From: Limnoperna fortunei
Lineage: Eukaryota; Mollusca; Bivalvia; Mytilida; Modiolidae
Reading direction: 5' to 3'
Length of the DNA: 64,000 bases
NCBI GenBank assembly: GCA_944474755.1
Contig: OX104124.1
Span: forward strand, 43,229,342-43,293,341
In this document: positions 34,801 through 46,879 of the stretch, piece after piece
Numbering within the stretch: the stretch's first letter is position 1
Layout of the letters: every line of letters begins with the position of its first letter
Program-made: the position numbers and the translations under genes
The notes under the pieces: generated by a model
Told to the model about the DNA's origin: nothing
Database searches by the model: none
Seen by the model: the letters and a program-made list of their open reading frames with translations, nothing else

Positions 34801-36990
34801 AATTCTTGCTTTCACTGTAAAACGTGGTAGCATCAATTTTCGCCCCCCCCTTTTTTCCTTTTGTTTCTGTTATTTGTTCTGCTTCCGAAATACTTTGTAC
34901 TATGTGAAATGTACCGCCCAAGTGAAAGTTCATGTGGATTTTTAGATAGTGTTTATATCCATGTCTGATCTTTTTCATAGTTGATTGTAAAATATACTAA
35001 TACGATATCAGTAAATGTCAATACATGTATAATTTGTAAACTCACACGACTCAATCACAAACTAAATAAAATCTCCAGTTTGCTAGAAGTCGCCGGAGAC
35101 CATTGTACCCTCTCCCTTACGATCAATCTCCACCCAAAGGATTCTGGGTATCCTACGTCAACCACAATCACCTCTGCCATACCATTGGTTCACATTGTGA
35201 GCGATATCTCTCATAGCGGATACGGTTTGCGTACAAACGCAGTAATTGCCATGTATAATTGTTGTAAAAGTGTTTAAAAAGACTATATAAAAATATAGAC
35301 AACACACGCATTCCCAACGTTAATGGGGAATGACGTGTGGCAGAGCTTATATCTGGGAACCAGTTATGTTCTCTGTGGCGGAGAGTGTCTTACGATAAGC
35401 TAGGAGGACGCCATCTTGTTTACCTTGGATACTGAAAGTAGTCCACTAAGATTAAATTTCGATTGATAAATTATCTGAGATGACATAAACTGTTTTATAC
35501 CCATCAAAGCACGTAATATAAATAAATTACAGCATGAAAGGAATTACAAGTATTTAAATCCAATATATACCACAATTAAAGAGTTTTAACAAAGAATAAA
35601 AAATAACAGAAACAAATCAAATACGGTCATTGATTGTTGCGACTGTTTAACACTCGTCTATACTGAAATATCACTAGATATGCAAAAACAAACATTAAAC
35701 ATAAGTCAGATTAAAAACTTTTTGTATGAATAATTAATACACTTCTTATATGTATTTTAATGTTCATTAATGTTGAACGTAACAAAAAACTCGCTTGCAA
35801 ATATTCGACACAACTGATGTAAATGCCATTGTTGATGAACATCTTGCTTTTTAGAATTCTTTTGTTCAAATATTGTTATGTGCTTTAAGATTGTTTGTTT
35901 GTGCATCTGCTCGTTCAATTAAATTCGATATCCGGATACAACGTTTTATTAGCTATTTCTTTTATCAGCTAGTTCTCTGAATTTTAATGTAATGTATATA
36001 CCTTTGACTCAAAAATCAGTTCATTTAACAAAATACAACATGTATACTTACATGTATCAGGAAGTACAAAACGTCATATCACATATTACAAGAGATCGAG
36101 TGTTTACACCTGTATTTGAAGTAGTAGAATTAGGTAAACATGATCAATACAAACAATGTTTGTAATAAGATGTAAATTATTCTACAAAAAGTGTGTGCTA
36201 TAGAATCATTAAAAATAAATTATTATCTGAAAAGTATATCACGATAATTCCAATAAAAATATATACCTTCTGTAAATTTGGAAATGGACACCACCAGTTT
36301 CCGGTGGTTGAGACAGAACAATGATAAACCACGTACCCAAATAGATAGATTGTTTTATCTATGTGATTCCTCTGATATCGGCAATAAATTTCTCTATATA
36401 TTAAAAGATACACATTTCAAAACGACAGAGATAATTTTTTACCTACACATCTACGTCGACATGTAAATATTCTGAAATTTCACGAGTTATTCACTACTGA
36501 AAATAATGTTCTCTTAAAAACTTATAAGATTTATTCAAATTATTACAGTGGTCACTACTCCGGGCTAGACTAATGTTATTCACCGTTATACCATTGTTCA
36601 TATTAAATATGTTTTCACTCATGTGTTACAATAATTTGTATTTCTTTTATATTGTATTTTCTCATCTCTGTAACTATATGTATGTAGTTTATGAGAATAA
36701 AATTAAGTTCAGTTCATAAAATATTGAACGTTATAGTTCAAATATTATAATATGTTATGTTATAATTATCCATGAATATAAGTCACTGAGTTAGTTAATG
36801 ATTGTTCGATAATTCACATTTTGTTCACTAATATCAATAGTTTACTTAATTTGATCAAAATTCATACATAGATGAGTTAATATGATTATACAATCAGGTG
36901 ACTGACAAACACATGTTTCGTTTTCTTTTGACTAACGGTATCTCAAGATAACTGATTATATATGTTTACTTAATAAACTCATTGTAATTA
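34801..36990. other. Non-coding region with a GC-richer patch
   Basis: 35080-35430 is GC-richer than its surroundings and includes CTAGAAGTCGCCGGAGACCA and, on the minus strand, AACAAGATGGCGTCC, a YY1-like start-site motif. It might be a 5' exon or promoter, but no coding exon can be supported. The 98-residue frame at 34981-35277 has no domain. Confidence 0.35.
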
Positions 36991-36992
36991 GG

Positions 36993-37392
36993 CTTACTAA
37001 TCTATGTGAAGTTAGTGAAGTTAGTCGTATGACTTATCTATGTGAAGTCAGTCATATGACTTATCTATGTCAATTTAGTCAATGACTTATCTATATCAAG
37101 CTAGTCTTATGACGTATCTATGTCAAGCTAGTCATATGATGTATCTATGTTAATATAGTCATATGACGTATCTATTTCAAGTACGTCATATAACTTTCTA
37201 TGTCAAGCTTGTCATATGACTTATCTATGCCATGCTTGTCATATGACTCATCTATGTCAAGCTAGTCATATGACTTATCTATGTATCTATGCCAGTGTTG
37301 TCATATACGTATCTATGTCAAGTTAATCACATGACTTGTCCAGGTCAAGTTAGTCATGTGACTTATCTATTTTAAATTAGTCATATATCTTT
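36993..37392 (+). repeat. Minisatellite, about 27-bp unit, about 15 copies
   Basis: The unit is close to TCATATGACTTATCTATGTC plus AAGTTAG. Most units carry the perfect 10-bp palindrome GTCATATGAC. Copies vary at several positions and in length by 1-3 bp. The open frames it produces (HMTYLYQVSH-like) are by-products. Confidence 0.9.
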
Positions 37393-37799
37393 TAACAAAC
37401 TGGCATATCTATGTTTTCTTGTGCTACTTTTATATGAAAATTTTTATATGTTAATATAACAAGGTTAGACCTTTATAGGCTTCTATACAGAATCTGAAAA
37501 ACAATTAATAAATTACATGAGGCTATTTTATTAAAAGAAGTTAAAAATTTAAATTAAGGTTATTTACGGGAATTGTACAGAATCATATATATTAGCTATA
37601 ACAAATCTTTTAATAACAAAAGATTCAGAAATTTTAAGAAAGTGGGAGTATTAGTATATCATAAATATAATTATGTTGGCGAATAGTATCTTATATTTTC
37701 AGATATATAACGAAATACAAAAGGTACCGCGTATAAACGGGATGACATATATTTGTTTTTATAGATGTATTCTAATTTTTCTTTAAGTTAGATAAGTTA
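37393..37799. other. AT-rich interval splitting the minisatellite
   Basis: About 400 bp with no repeat units and nothing else recognised. It may be an insertion into the array. Confidence 0.4.
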
Positions 37800-37925
37800 T
37801 CAACGTCAATTTAGTCATATGACTGTCAAGTTAGTTATATGACTGATTTTTGTGAAGTTAGTCATATGACTTATCTGTATCAAGTTAGTCATATAACTTA
37901 TCTACGTCAAGTAAATCACATGACT
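37800..37925 (+). repeat. Second block of the 27-bp minisatellite
   Basis: About 4-5 units of the same sequence as 36993-37392 (TTAGTCATATGACT repeated at 37811, 37858 and nearby), directly before a SINE fragment. Confidence 0.88.
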
Positions 37926-37944
37926 ATATTCAAATTTTTAAGTA

Positions 37945-38130
37945 CAAACACCCGGCGGGTATGGTGTGCTCGTTTCAGAACTCAATTGACAAAGAATCCT
38001 ACTCCTCTTCAGCATGTCAGAGGGTTTTCCCGGGATACTCCAGCCTTCTCTCCAAATAAAAACTGGACTCACGATATAGCTTAAAAATTGCTGAAAATAG
38101 CGTTAATTTGCTGATTCTCATTTAAACAAA
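37945..38130 (+). mobile_element. SINE 3' fragment
   Basis: CAATTGACAAAGAATCC, GTTTTCCCGGGATACTCCAG, CCTTCTCTCCAAATAAAAAC and TAGCTTAAAAATTGCTGAAA follow the middle and tail of the tRNA-derived SINE at 9786. The tRNA head is missing. Confidence 0.75.
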
Positions 38131-38137
38131 CAAACTT

Positions 38138-38272
38138 ACTGCGGTCAGTGCGTGCTCAATTTGAAGTTTGCCTGCCGGAGGTCGGGAGGTTTCTTCTGCG
38201 CACTCTGGCTTCCTCTCCAAACAACAAAAAGACGCATGATATAGCTTAAATGCTGAAAATTGCGTCATACTA
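38138..38272 (+). mobile_element. Second SINE 3' fragment in tandem
   Basis: Repeats the same SINE region in more diverged form: GCGGTCAGTGCGTGCTCAAT, CTGCCGGAGGTCGGGAGGTT, CTCTGGCTTCCTCTCC, TAGCTTAAATGCTGAAAATT. It is probably a second insertion or an unequal duplication. Confidence 0.65.
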
Positions 38273-38596
38273 GTTGAAAAGCACAACTAAACATACCAAT
38301 AAAACTGCGCTAATACTAAAAGTACAATTAAAATCGGATAAGAACCGTTTTACAGTAAAATTTTTTTTTAATAATAATATATTTATACTAAATGTTACAC
38401 CCCCCATGCGCTCAGCGTTTTGCTTGCATTTTTTATTATTCCATACTGTACCTTTATAGTGCTAAAATCCGATTTGAAAAAAATCTACACGATAGCACGT
38501 CCATATTTTATATTATGCCTTTGTTGTTGAAATATCCGAAATCGTCCTTGACATTTGCTACGGGAATTTTACATAGGAAGTCAACCATTTGAGTTT

Positions 38597-38701
38597 CTAA
38601 AGGGACCTAGTGTTGTTTTCAAAAAGATCGTCTGCTTTCGTAACGTTCCATGGTATTCGGACAAACCGCGAGACTTTTCCGGCCTTAACTGCAGACGACA
38701 T
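38597..38701 (-). pseudogene. Possible N-terminal fragment of a SLIRP-like RNA-binding protein
   Basis: A 34-codon frame starts MSSAVKAGKVSRFVRIPWNV and continues TKADDLFENN before a TAG. The RFVRIPWNV...DL pattern resembles the first beta strand and helix of the RRM in SLIRP, a mitochondrial mRNA-stabilising protein. No RNP1 motif follows in any frame, and no convincing donor site ends the segment. It lies in a GC-richer patch (38520-38740). It could be a first exon, a retrocopy fragment or chance similarity. Confidence 0.2.
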
Positions 38702-38739
38702 GACCCGAAGGATTTCGAATAGATAACAATTGACTCTTC

Positions 38740-39874
38740 CAAACATACACTTCCGTGGTAATTTAGATCAAACTTTACTATAGAAAAGTGCTCTATCAAA
38801 GTGAAAAAAACTGCCGCATTTCAAACCGCCGACTATCACTTGGATATAATTGTTGTTGTCAGTTTACACATTCTGTAATCTACAAAAGGAGCATAAGCTG
38901 GACCAAACGCGGTAAGCAGTTTTTATTTGTCAGCCAAAAAACCGCTATATTGCCGCTTCGAAACTTACTATAATTAATAGTTTATAACATTTATATAATT
39001 TTTTAACATCATTTTAAAAATATTTTTTTCCAAACCAAGATCTAACAATCAAAGAATCTAGAATTTTTATGTTTACTATTCACTGAAAAAGGGACGGTTA
39101 AGGATGAAAACACAAGTAGAAAAACATACTGATTTACTTCTTTTTCCTTCTTATATGTAGAAATCACTGAAATAATTGGTGTTTATTGGTTCTTCTTTTA
39201 TTAGTAATTTGTCCGCAATGTTGTTGGCTCCATTAAATCCGGGTTTCTGGACTTATGTTAAGTTTTTTCAATACTTTATACTTAATGTAACAAAAAAAAT
39301 GATAAAGCAAAAAAGGGGACTGAATAGCATTCTACTTTTAACCTTTATGTAAATATTCATTTTTCAAGGGCTTACAAGTCGATATTCATTTGGTAAAATG
39401 ATATAATTTAAGTAGAGTCCTAATGTACGTCAAGAGGGCCTTAAGGTAAAGAAGGCTTTACATGAAGTACGAATGTTGTAACAAGCAGTGTGTTAATGTA
39501 AGTAATGTAAGTAAAATATACACAGTAAATGTCTTAATGAAAATGCAAATAGAGTCTAAATGTAACACAGGTAGGGTCTACAGTATTGTACTTACTATTC
39601 GGACATATGCGTTCGTTTATCAGTGTTAGATTAGACTCCGAACATAAATACTAGTAAACCAGTGGTTACAAAAAACAGAAAAGTGATTTTCTGTTTTGGT
39701 TTTAAGAATACAAAGGTGATGTGCATACATAACTATATTATTACTCTTGCATGTGTAGTGTTACTTATAAAATGTATGTAAATTAGGAAAAAATTGTGAG
39801 TAGAAGAAGTGCAAAAAATTCGTCATACCACAAACTATAAATTAAATATAAAAAAAATCAAGAGACATTGATTC
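38740..39874. other. AT-rich non-coding region
   Basis: Nothing supported apart from short open frames without motifs. Confidence 0.35.
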
Positions 39875-40138
39875 GTGTCTCAATTTATCGATAATACATA
39901 TTTGCAATACATAGTTAGGACAAAAAAAATTTCGTAGCGGTTTAAGTTCATAGGAATAAAACTACACAATGTAATATGATACAACAATAATCAATAGAGT
40001 CTTAAAGCGTGTCTCAATATCGATAATACATATTTGTACTACATATTTACGTCAAAATATTTTCGTAGCGGTTTAACTACAAAGGAATAAAACTGCACAA
40101 TGTAATGTGATGCAATGATAATCAATAGAGTCTTCAAG
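39875..40138. repeat. Two-copy tandem duplication, about 134-bp unit
   Basis: 39875-40008 and 40009-40138 both read GTGTCTCAAT, ATCGATAATACATATTTG, TTTCGTAGCGGTTTAA, GGAATAAAACT.CACAATGT and AATCAATAGAGTCTT, with scattered substitutions. Confidence 0.88.
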
Positions 40139-40699
40139 TTGAACAAATATAAAGATCAAACCACATGAATGTACTTTCATGTTAGTATATTGCTAGTAGC
40201 AATATGAGTAACGCTTTAAGATTGATACGTTAGCAACAGACTGTTGTCATTTGTTTTATTTCTATGGCAGTATTGTTGCCACAATACATAGTTCATGAAT
40301 TTAATATAAATATATCGTACGACCTCAAGTATTGAAATACTATGTTGTGACTACTATTCAACTAAAAATAGAATTTGATTTAAAATTTAATAGCACATAT
40401 AGAAAATAAAAACAAAAACCCATATTACGTGATTGAATGGAACAAATTTTGGTCCAAATTACTTGACATAAAAGGTACCAGGTTTTTTTACGTAAAAGAC
40501 ATTTTGGTAAAACAATTAAATGTTTTCATGGACATTATGCAATATATAATCAATTAATATATTGTCAACATGTTTTAATAGTGTAGTGCAGTTGATATTT
40601 TTCAAGAACTGAATACAATTTGTAACAAATACTAATTTATGTGCATGTATGTACTTTTATTATAATTAATATGCTGTTACACTTTTCCTAAGATAATCG
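40139..40699. other. AT-rich spacer with a 19-nt palindrome
   Basis: ATATTGCT-AGT-AGCAATAT at 40187-40205. No gene. Confidence 0.4.
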
Positions 40700-40937
40700 T
40701 AGAGTATACAGCTGATACAGCTGACTATCCTGAGCATTTTTGTAAAAAACAAATTGGACGATAACGAAACCATTTTTAATGGCAGCCGTTTCACTACACT
40801 CACCCTCCCCCAAACATCAACAAACTAAGAACAACATGTGTATGTGGGTGTTTTCAACATGCTATATTATAGTGGCGATGGGGATTCGTTTGGGAGACAA
40901 TTTTGGGGTTGCATCACAACACAATTATTACTAGTTA
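40700..40937 (+). mobile_element. Old relic of the nested-element family (3' end)
   Basis: GATACAGCTGACTATCCTGA, GCATTTTTGTAAAAAA and a degraded AATGG box match the body of the elements in the 45-60 kb nest. The end ATTATAGTGGCGATGGGGAT, TCGTTTGGGAGACAATT, a TTGCATCACAA hairpin remnant and ATTATTACTAGT matches the right end of the ATGTCTCC-type element at 50525-50594. It is diverged and alone in AT-rich DNA, so it is an older insertion. Confidence 0.75.
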
Positions 40938-42999
40938 TCTCTGTCACAAAATACATAAATAGTGTCTAAATATAATTTTAGTATTTGTAATTTAATTATG
41001 CTTATTTACAGAAAACTTCGTTAGCTCGAACTCGGATTGCTCGAACACCATTTTTAGAACGGTCTCTTTGTCCCATATTTTGCTCTATGTATTTAAGAAA
41101 ACACTTTTGCCAACCAGCGATTTTTCGAAAAAGTAACTGTTCCTTTAATGTAAACTTATGTAAATCACAATCAATAACCTGAACTTAAATTATAAGCGTT
41201 ACAGTAAAACAATGAAGATGGCGGGCACGATCTTTTCTGCAATTGGGTTTTGAACATTTTTACAGTTAAACTGTTTGTTTTTAAACTGTTAACTGTTTCT
41301 CAATTATTAGCTGCTGTTTATAGTATTCCTTTTAATGAGATTCTGCTGGAATCTTGGGAAAAATATTTTTTAACCTCTAGCCCCCCCCCCACCCAATGAA
41401 CGTAAGGTAAAAAGAAAGTACACCACGTAAGTCATAACAATCAAAACAGTTTATATTTTTTCAGATTGATATGATTAGTTATAACAGGAAAATTAATAAT
41501 TGTTTTTTTTCTAATGAACCAAATGTTCACTGTACCAAGTTCTTGATAAAATCTAAACCAAAACAACTTTTGTTGATAATGGCAATTTAAAAGACAATTG
41601 TTCAAGCGAAGAATAGACAAAATGTGTTGCCCTTTAATACTGTGAAATAAACGGCGATGGTAGACACTTTTTAAGTGTTCGACAAATCTGAGCAAACAAC
41701 GGAAGTATGATGTAAATTGAGTGATGTAGAAAATAGAAAGGGAAAAAAACTATTATACTTAAAACAACTTCATTCATAACAAAATCATGAAATAAATATC
41801 TACATAGATAAACAAAGGGAAAATTAGGAGGTCAAGCATAAATAATTTGATATTAATATAAATATATTAAACAGAACTGAGAATGACGCAAGTGTCTGAG
41901 AACGTCAGCATCCATACCTTATCCTACCCTACACAATTAATAGAAAAAATTAAATTAATCTAGAATATTAAACAGTAGCCATTCCATTTCAGTTTTAAGT
42001 ATATCAATTAATGAATAATGCTAATTCATTGCAGCAACGCAGTTATTTACTAGGCCTATAGAAACCATCAGTTGCTACGAAATTACACCTGAATTATCTA
42101 GCAAAACACATTTTAATTGCATATGATACAATATCTAACAATACCAAACAAATAAAATACACTTGCATATAGCTAATTTTGTAAAGCTCTATATTTTCTC
42201 TTTACAATATGCTCATCTATTGCAAAAGTTGCATTTATTGTCTGGCAGTAAACAATGTACTGTAGAATGTCGCCCAAAGTACGCATGCAATTATTAACTA
42301 CTCTTGAGGTAAGGCCTAAACGGACTTTGGGCCTGTTTAGCATTTCTTAAGACCATCTAAGATCATGCGTAAGATATCACAACAAAGCTGTTTATAGCCA
42401 TCTAGGTAAAACTCGAAATTCGTTAAAAGTATACGTACATTAAACACAAAATACAGTTGTATTCACAAGGTTTTGTGTAAACGAACAACAATGAACCGAA
42501 ACGTATTCCAACCTTTTCAATTTAGTAGGTTAAATGTTTTTTTCTTAATTAATGTGTTAATTTAATAAATTAGTTAATTACATCAATTATAAATGATTTG
42601 TAATTTGTTTATTAATTGTTTATTATTATATTTTATAGGATATATTCACATATCTTTGCTCTTTGAGTGCAATTTTAATTTGTTTGTCAAAACAAAGTTT
42701 TTTTTTCTTTTTTTTTTAGAAATAACAAATTTATTGCACAAACAGCTGTTAACATCCAACTTGTCATTACAGCTTTCATTGACAAAGTACACTGTTTTGT
42801 TAATACCAATATGAACAGGATTTCATATTGGTAATGTATAACTATGTTAATGTATTACAAATATAATAATTGCATTATGAATAATGATTCTGTAAGTTGC
42901 TAACTATGTTCGGAAACCGACTGGCACGTTTCCATGATTGATTAGTTTTTTTTACAAAATATGGCATGGCTCGTGTCTCTGAGACCAGTGTATTAAATG
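40938..42999. other. AT-rich non-coding region
   Basis: No gene is recognised; the 84- and 73-residue frames at 41441-41695 and 42593-42814 have no domain. There is a C-rich tract near 41380-41395. Confidence 0.4.
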
Positions 43000-45341
43000 A
43001 ATTATGCCTATGGATTATATGTTTTACGTCATTTGTTCCTTCAATTTCATTGGTGAGTGTTTACTTTATAAAAGTCGGTATTGAAATTAAACGATATTGC
43101 CGTATTTGTTTTGGTTGGGTGTGATATAACAAGGGAGGTAAACATGAACAAGGAAGTACTGTAAATCGGAATATTGTTGTTGTAAAAATAGTTACAGATG
43201 TAAATACGTGTACAAGACAATAGTTTTAGGAGATTCATTGATCTTCATTCAGGAGTTTTTGAAACTTGGTTAACATTTTATTATGGTTATCTTTTTTGAA
43301 ATATAAATTAAATTCATGTTTAAAGATGCTGAAATAGTCTACTAGCTTTGATCTTTGTTGTGAGACAAAGAATGCTTTGTATATAGAATATCCCCAAAAG
43401 GTTAATAAATGATTAAAGTTAGTGTATTCTTTATCCCAAATTTTGTATCCAAAGACTAGAAATTCCAGTTTCATTTTGTTAGTATAACCTATCTTGTTAA
43501 AAAGTTCATAAATTTTTTTCCAAAATGATGCAATGGATTTACAATCTATAAAAAATGTTGTTATGAATCAAAACACCCACACAATGGACACACATGTGTT
43601 TTTGTAATTGTACATGTAAAAAGATTTTGTTGATTTGGTAAAATGTTACTTATTAACTTCCATCGGTACATTTTTAATTGTTTGTTTGAATACTTTGATG
43701 AATGAATTCCAAAGTTTTTTTAACATTAAATGAGGTTATGTTTAACATTTTCTTCCATTTTACTATTCCAATGTTTGGCTATATTTTATCATTTACAATT
43801 TGGTCATAGAAGTTTTCTTTATTAAGATCTTTTATTTGTATGTTTTTTTCCTAAGTCTAATTGCGTGGTAATTTATGTAAACTTTGTTTTTTTATAGAAG
43901 TTTCTGAATGTAGTATATGAATCCATTCTTTTTGGAATAGCTCGTTTGAGCGTGTTTATTTCAGATATCCAATTAATTTTTATTTTCAGTTTATGTAGTA
44001 TGTAGTTTTCTGAGATATACCCATTTTCATCAATTATGTCATTTATATAAATTAGGTTGTTGTTTATCCAGTTTAACATAATAAGTGGTTTGTTTTTTAA
44101 CTTGATATGTTTATTTCCCCAAATTATTTCATTTCTAATATTTATGTGGTTTTTTGGATCATTTGTTTCTCCTCCTTTTATTTCTAGCCAAAATTTGATA
44201 ATATCTTGGTAGAATTCAGGAATTTCATGTAATTTATCAGGATATATCAAATTTTCTATTCCTAGATTCATTTTAAAAATTAAAAAGTTTTTTTCCATAT
44301 TGGTTTAAGAAGAATTGTGGTATTAGTATCCAGTTTTCTGAGGTAGCTTCTAGCATTCTAGTGACCCATTTTATTTTGAAAGACTTGTGAAATAGCTTTT
44401 TATATCTAACATTTTTAATCCCCCTTTGTTGTATTCTGCAATAAGAGTTTTTATTTTTATTTTGTCTTTTTTACCTTCCCATATAAATTGATCAATTTCT
44501 TTCTCTATTAAATCTGTGAATGTTTTGTTTAGTGGTATACCACTTGCTATATATGTAAGTTTGAGAATTATTTTATTTTTAACAATGAGTATTTTACCTA
44601 ACATAGTGAGGTTTATTTTTTCCCATGATTTTATTTAATTTTTTGCTTTTTCTATATTTATTTCCCAGTTTAATTTGTTACATTCTGTCTGTACCAAAAT
44701 ATAAACCTAAAGCTTTGACTGGTTTGTTGGTAAAGTTTTTGTTTTGTACTTTTTCCTTGCAATGCTTGAGTTTTCCTATCCAAATACCTTCTGTTTTATT
44801 TTTGTTTACTTTTAAACCTGAGTATGATCCAAACATTTCTATTAAGTTTCAGGCAATTAATATTTCTTCTTTTGACTTTAAAAAAAGTGTAGTGTCGTCT
44901 GCTAATTGTGAGATTTTCAAATTATGTGTTTTTCCATCTAATTTAATTTCAATTCCTTTAATATTAGTTTCATTTCTTAGCTTTTTGGCCATAATTTCAA
45001 CTGCTATTACAAAAATTATCGAAGAGCAAGGACATCCTTGACGAATTCCTCTCTGTAATTTCAAGGCGGCAGAAATCCATCCATTATTTATCACTGAACT
45101 ATTTATTTAATTTTACAAGGTTTTGGTCCAGTTTATAAAAAAGTTATTAAATCCGAAGTGATGTAAAGTTTGATACATAAAATTCCAATTTAAGGTGTCA
45201 AAAGCTTTAGAAAAGTAAATGAATAAAATTGCGCCTTGTATGTTTAGTTTGTCAGCATAGTCTATTATGTCTTGTATTTGTCGTAGGTTAAATCCTATGT
45301 ATCTGTTTTTAATATATCCTGTCTGGTCAGAATTAATAATT
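43000..45341 (-). pseudogene. Tx1/L1-clade LINE ORF2, 3' half (RT motifs A-C and C-terminus)
   Basis: On the minus strand from 45341: IINSDQTGYIKNRYIGFN, then FIYFSKAFDTLNWNFMYQTL (motif A, the first catalytic Asp is Tyr). Two in-frame stops follow near 45113, then LQRGIRQGCPCSSIIF (motif B) and ISQLADDTTLFL (motif C, both Asp kept). Thumb and C-terminal parts continue with IPLNKTFTDLIEKEIDQFIW, a CPLCGCFDS zinc-knuckle-like motif near 43590, and FFVSQQRSKLVDYF near 43350. Frames are broken by stops. The 3' end near 43000 is approximate. The 5' half of the same ORF continues at 59790 beyond the 14.45-kb insertion. The opposite-strand frame at 44625-45041 is a shadow. Confidence 0.82.
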
Positions 45342-45413
45342 AAGTCGCCCAAAACGAAGTTTTGGCGACTTATTGTTTTTGCACCGTTTCTTATTATTAT
45401 TATTATTATTATT
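45342..45413 (+). mobile_element. Left end of the outermost element
   Basis: The hairpin AAGTCGCCCAAAAC-GAA-GTTTTGGCGACTT has one bulged C, followed by TATTGTTTTTGCACCGTTTC and TTA repeats. It abuts LINE sequence at 45341. Its first 14 bases match the inverted bases at about 59753-59766 (ATTTTGGGCTACTT) at 12 of 14 positions, so the two are proposed ends of one element, 59169-59788 being its body. Confidence 0.7.
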
Positions 45414-45523
45414 AAGTCGCCGACCACGAAGTGTCGGGCGACTTATTGTTTTTACTCCGTTTCTTATTAAGTCGCCGACCACGAAGTGTCGGGCGACTTA
45501 TTGTTTTTACTCCGTTTCTTATT
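45414..45523 (+). mobile_element. Two stacked AAGTCGCC-type left ends
   Basis: Left ends at 45414 and 45469 (AAGTCGCCGACCACGAAGTG followed by TCGGGCGACTT), each with TATTGTTTTTACTCCGTTTC. They are stacked because later elements inserted in their TTA tracts. Their right parts are proposed to be 46690-46872 (for 45469) and 46880-47660 (for 45414). Confidence 0.7.
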
Positions 45524-46672
45524 AAGTCTCCCAAACGAAGTTTGGAGACTTATTGTTTTTACTCTGTTTCTTATTATTATTATTATTATTCTTCTTCTGG
45601 TTTCCCCGTAGAGATTTCCGACACTTTTCTCAGAAACCGTAAATGGGATCAATTTGAAACTTGGTAGGATGTTAGACCCTATTGGCTAGATGTGCAATCA
45701 TCTTTCGGAATTTCCAAGATGGCCGCCACTTTCAAAATGGCCGCCATTTAAGTTTTCCCGCCAAAATGCAGTTCCCGGAGAACCGCCAGATGGATTTCGA
45801 TGAAACTTGGTATGTAGGTTCAGCATAGTGGTCTTGATTTATTTTTGGCAAAAAATCGCGCGCGAACCGGCCGCCATTTTCAAAATGGCCGCCGAATCGC
45901 CAAAAATTCAAGTTTGTCGGATTTCAACGAAAATGGGTTTTAACAGTAAATTTGGTATGCCGAGTCCAATGGTCAACTCAGAATTTTTATACGACGCGCC
46001 ATTTTTTGTAAAATGGCCGCCAAAGTTGCCAAATGGGCAAAAATTCAACATTGTCATAATTCAACGAAAATAGGTTCTAAAAGTAAATTTGGTATGCCGA
46101 GTTCAACGGTACACTCAGATTTTTTATACGACCCGCCATTTTTTTAAAAATGGCCACCAAAGTCGCCAAATCGGCAAAAATTCAACATTGTCGGAACTCA
46201 ATGAAAATTGGTTCCTAAAGTAAATTTAGTATGTCGAGTTCAATGGTCAACTCAGAATTTTTATATGACGCGCTATTTTTTGTAAAATGGCCGCCGAAGT
46301 TGCGAAATCGGCAAAAAATCAACAACGTTGGAATTCAATGAAATTGGGTTCTTAAAGTTACATATTAGCATTTGTCTACATCAATTGCAATAGCATTTCA
46401 ATGTTCATATGTATGCCCCTGGCGTCACGCTCCACTTACTTTATTTTTGTTATTCTCTTTTAGGCAAACGTTCATGTGGGACAGGTGAAACATGTCTGTG
46501 TCAACAGAATACCAGTAAAATTTGAAAATTTACCATTTTTTTCAATTTTATTAGAATTTGAAATCTAGGTGAATAGCAACCTGTAAAGTCAAATATAAGG
46601 TGATTCACAGGCTGCACAGGACTATCAGTAACTTCGTTTGGGAGACTTCACGTTTCGCGAAACGTAAATTTT
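45524..46672 (+). mobile_element. Complete AAGTCTCC-type element with 137-bp core repeats
   Basis: It begins AAGTCTCCCAAACGAAGTTT plus GGAGACTT and ends CGTTTGGGAGACTT, then CACGTTTCGCGAAACG and TAAATTTT; the 14-bp ends are perfect inverted repeats. The body has about three tandem units of 137 bp (AATTTGGTATGCCGAGT near 45949, 46086, 46223) with AAAATGGCCGCC boxes. 46380-46625 is unlike the other elements and may be captured DNA. The 88-residue open frame at 45807-46073 is not a gene. Confidence 0.8.
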
Positions 46673-46689
46673 AATTATTATTATTATTA

Positions 46690-46872
46690 TTTTCATATTT
46701 CTTATGTTTTCCTTTTTCCCCTCGCAATGTTGTCCGCTCGTTTTCTCGCTCATCTTTTAACCGATCGAAATGAAACTTGGCCAACTGAAAGCTCATGTTA
46801 TGAAGTTGTGCTCTTGACTTTCAAAAGTGCGGAACGGGAAGCGACTTCAACGTTTCGTGAAACGTAAATTTT
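46690..46872 (+). mobile_element. Short right part of a nested AAGTCGCC-type element
   Basis: Only about 180 bp: TTCATATTTCTTATGTTTTC, the TTTTAACCGATCGAAATGAA block, then GGAAGCGACTTCAACGTTTC and GTGAAACGTAAATTTT. The AAAATGGC core has been deleted compared with full units. Confidence 0.75.
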
Positions 46873-46879
46873 AATTATT

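Noticed and set aside
44625..45041. 138-residue plus-strand open frame
   Set aside because: Antisense to the LINE reverse transcriptase; hydrophobic only because of AT-rich codons.
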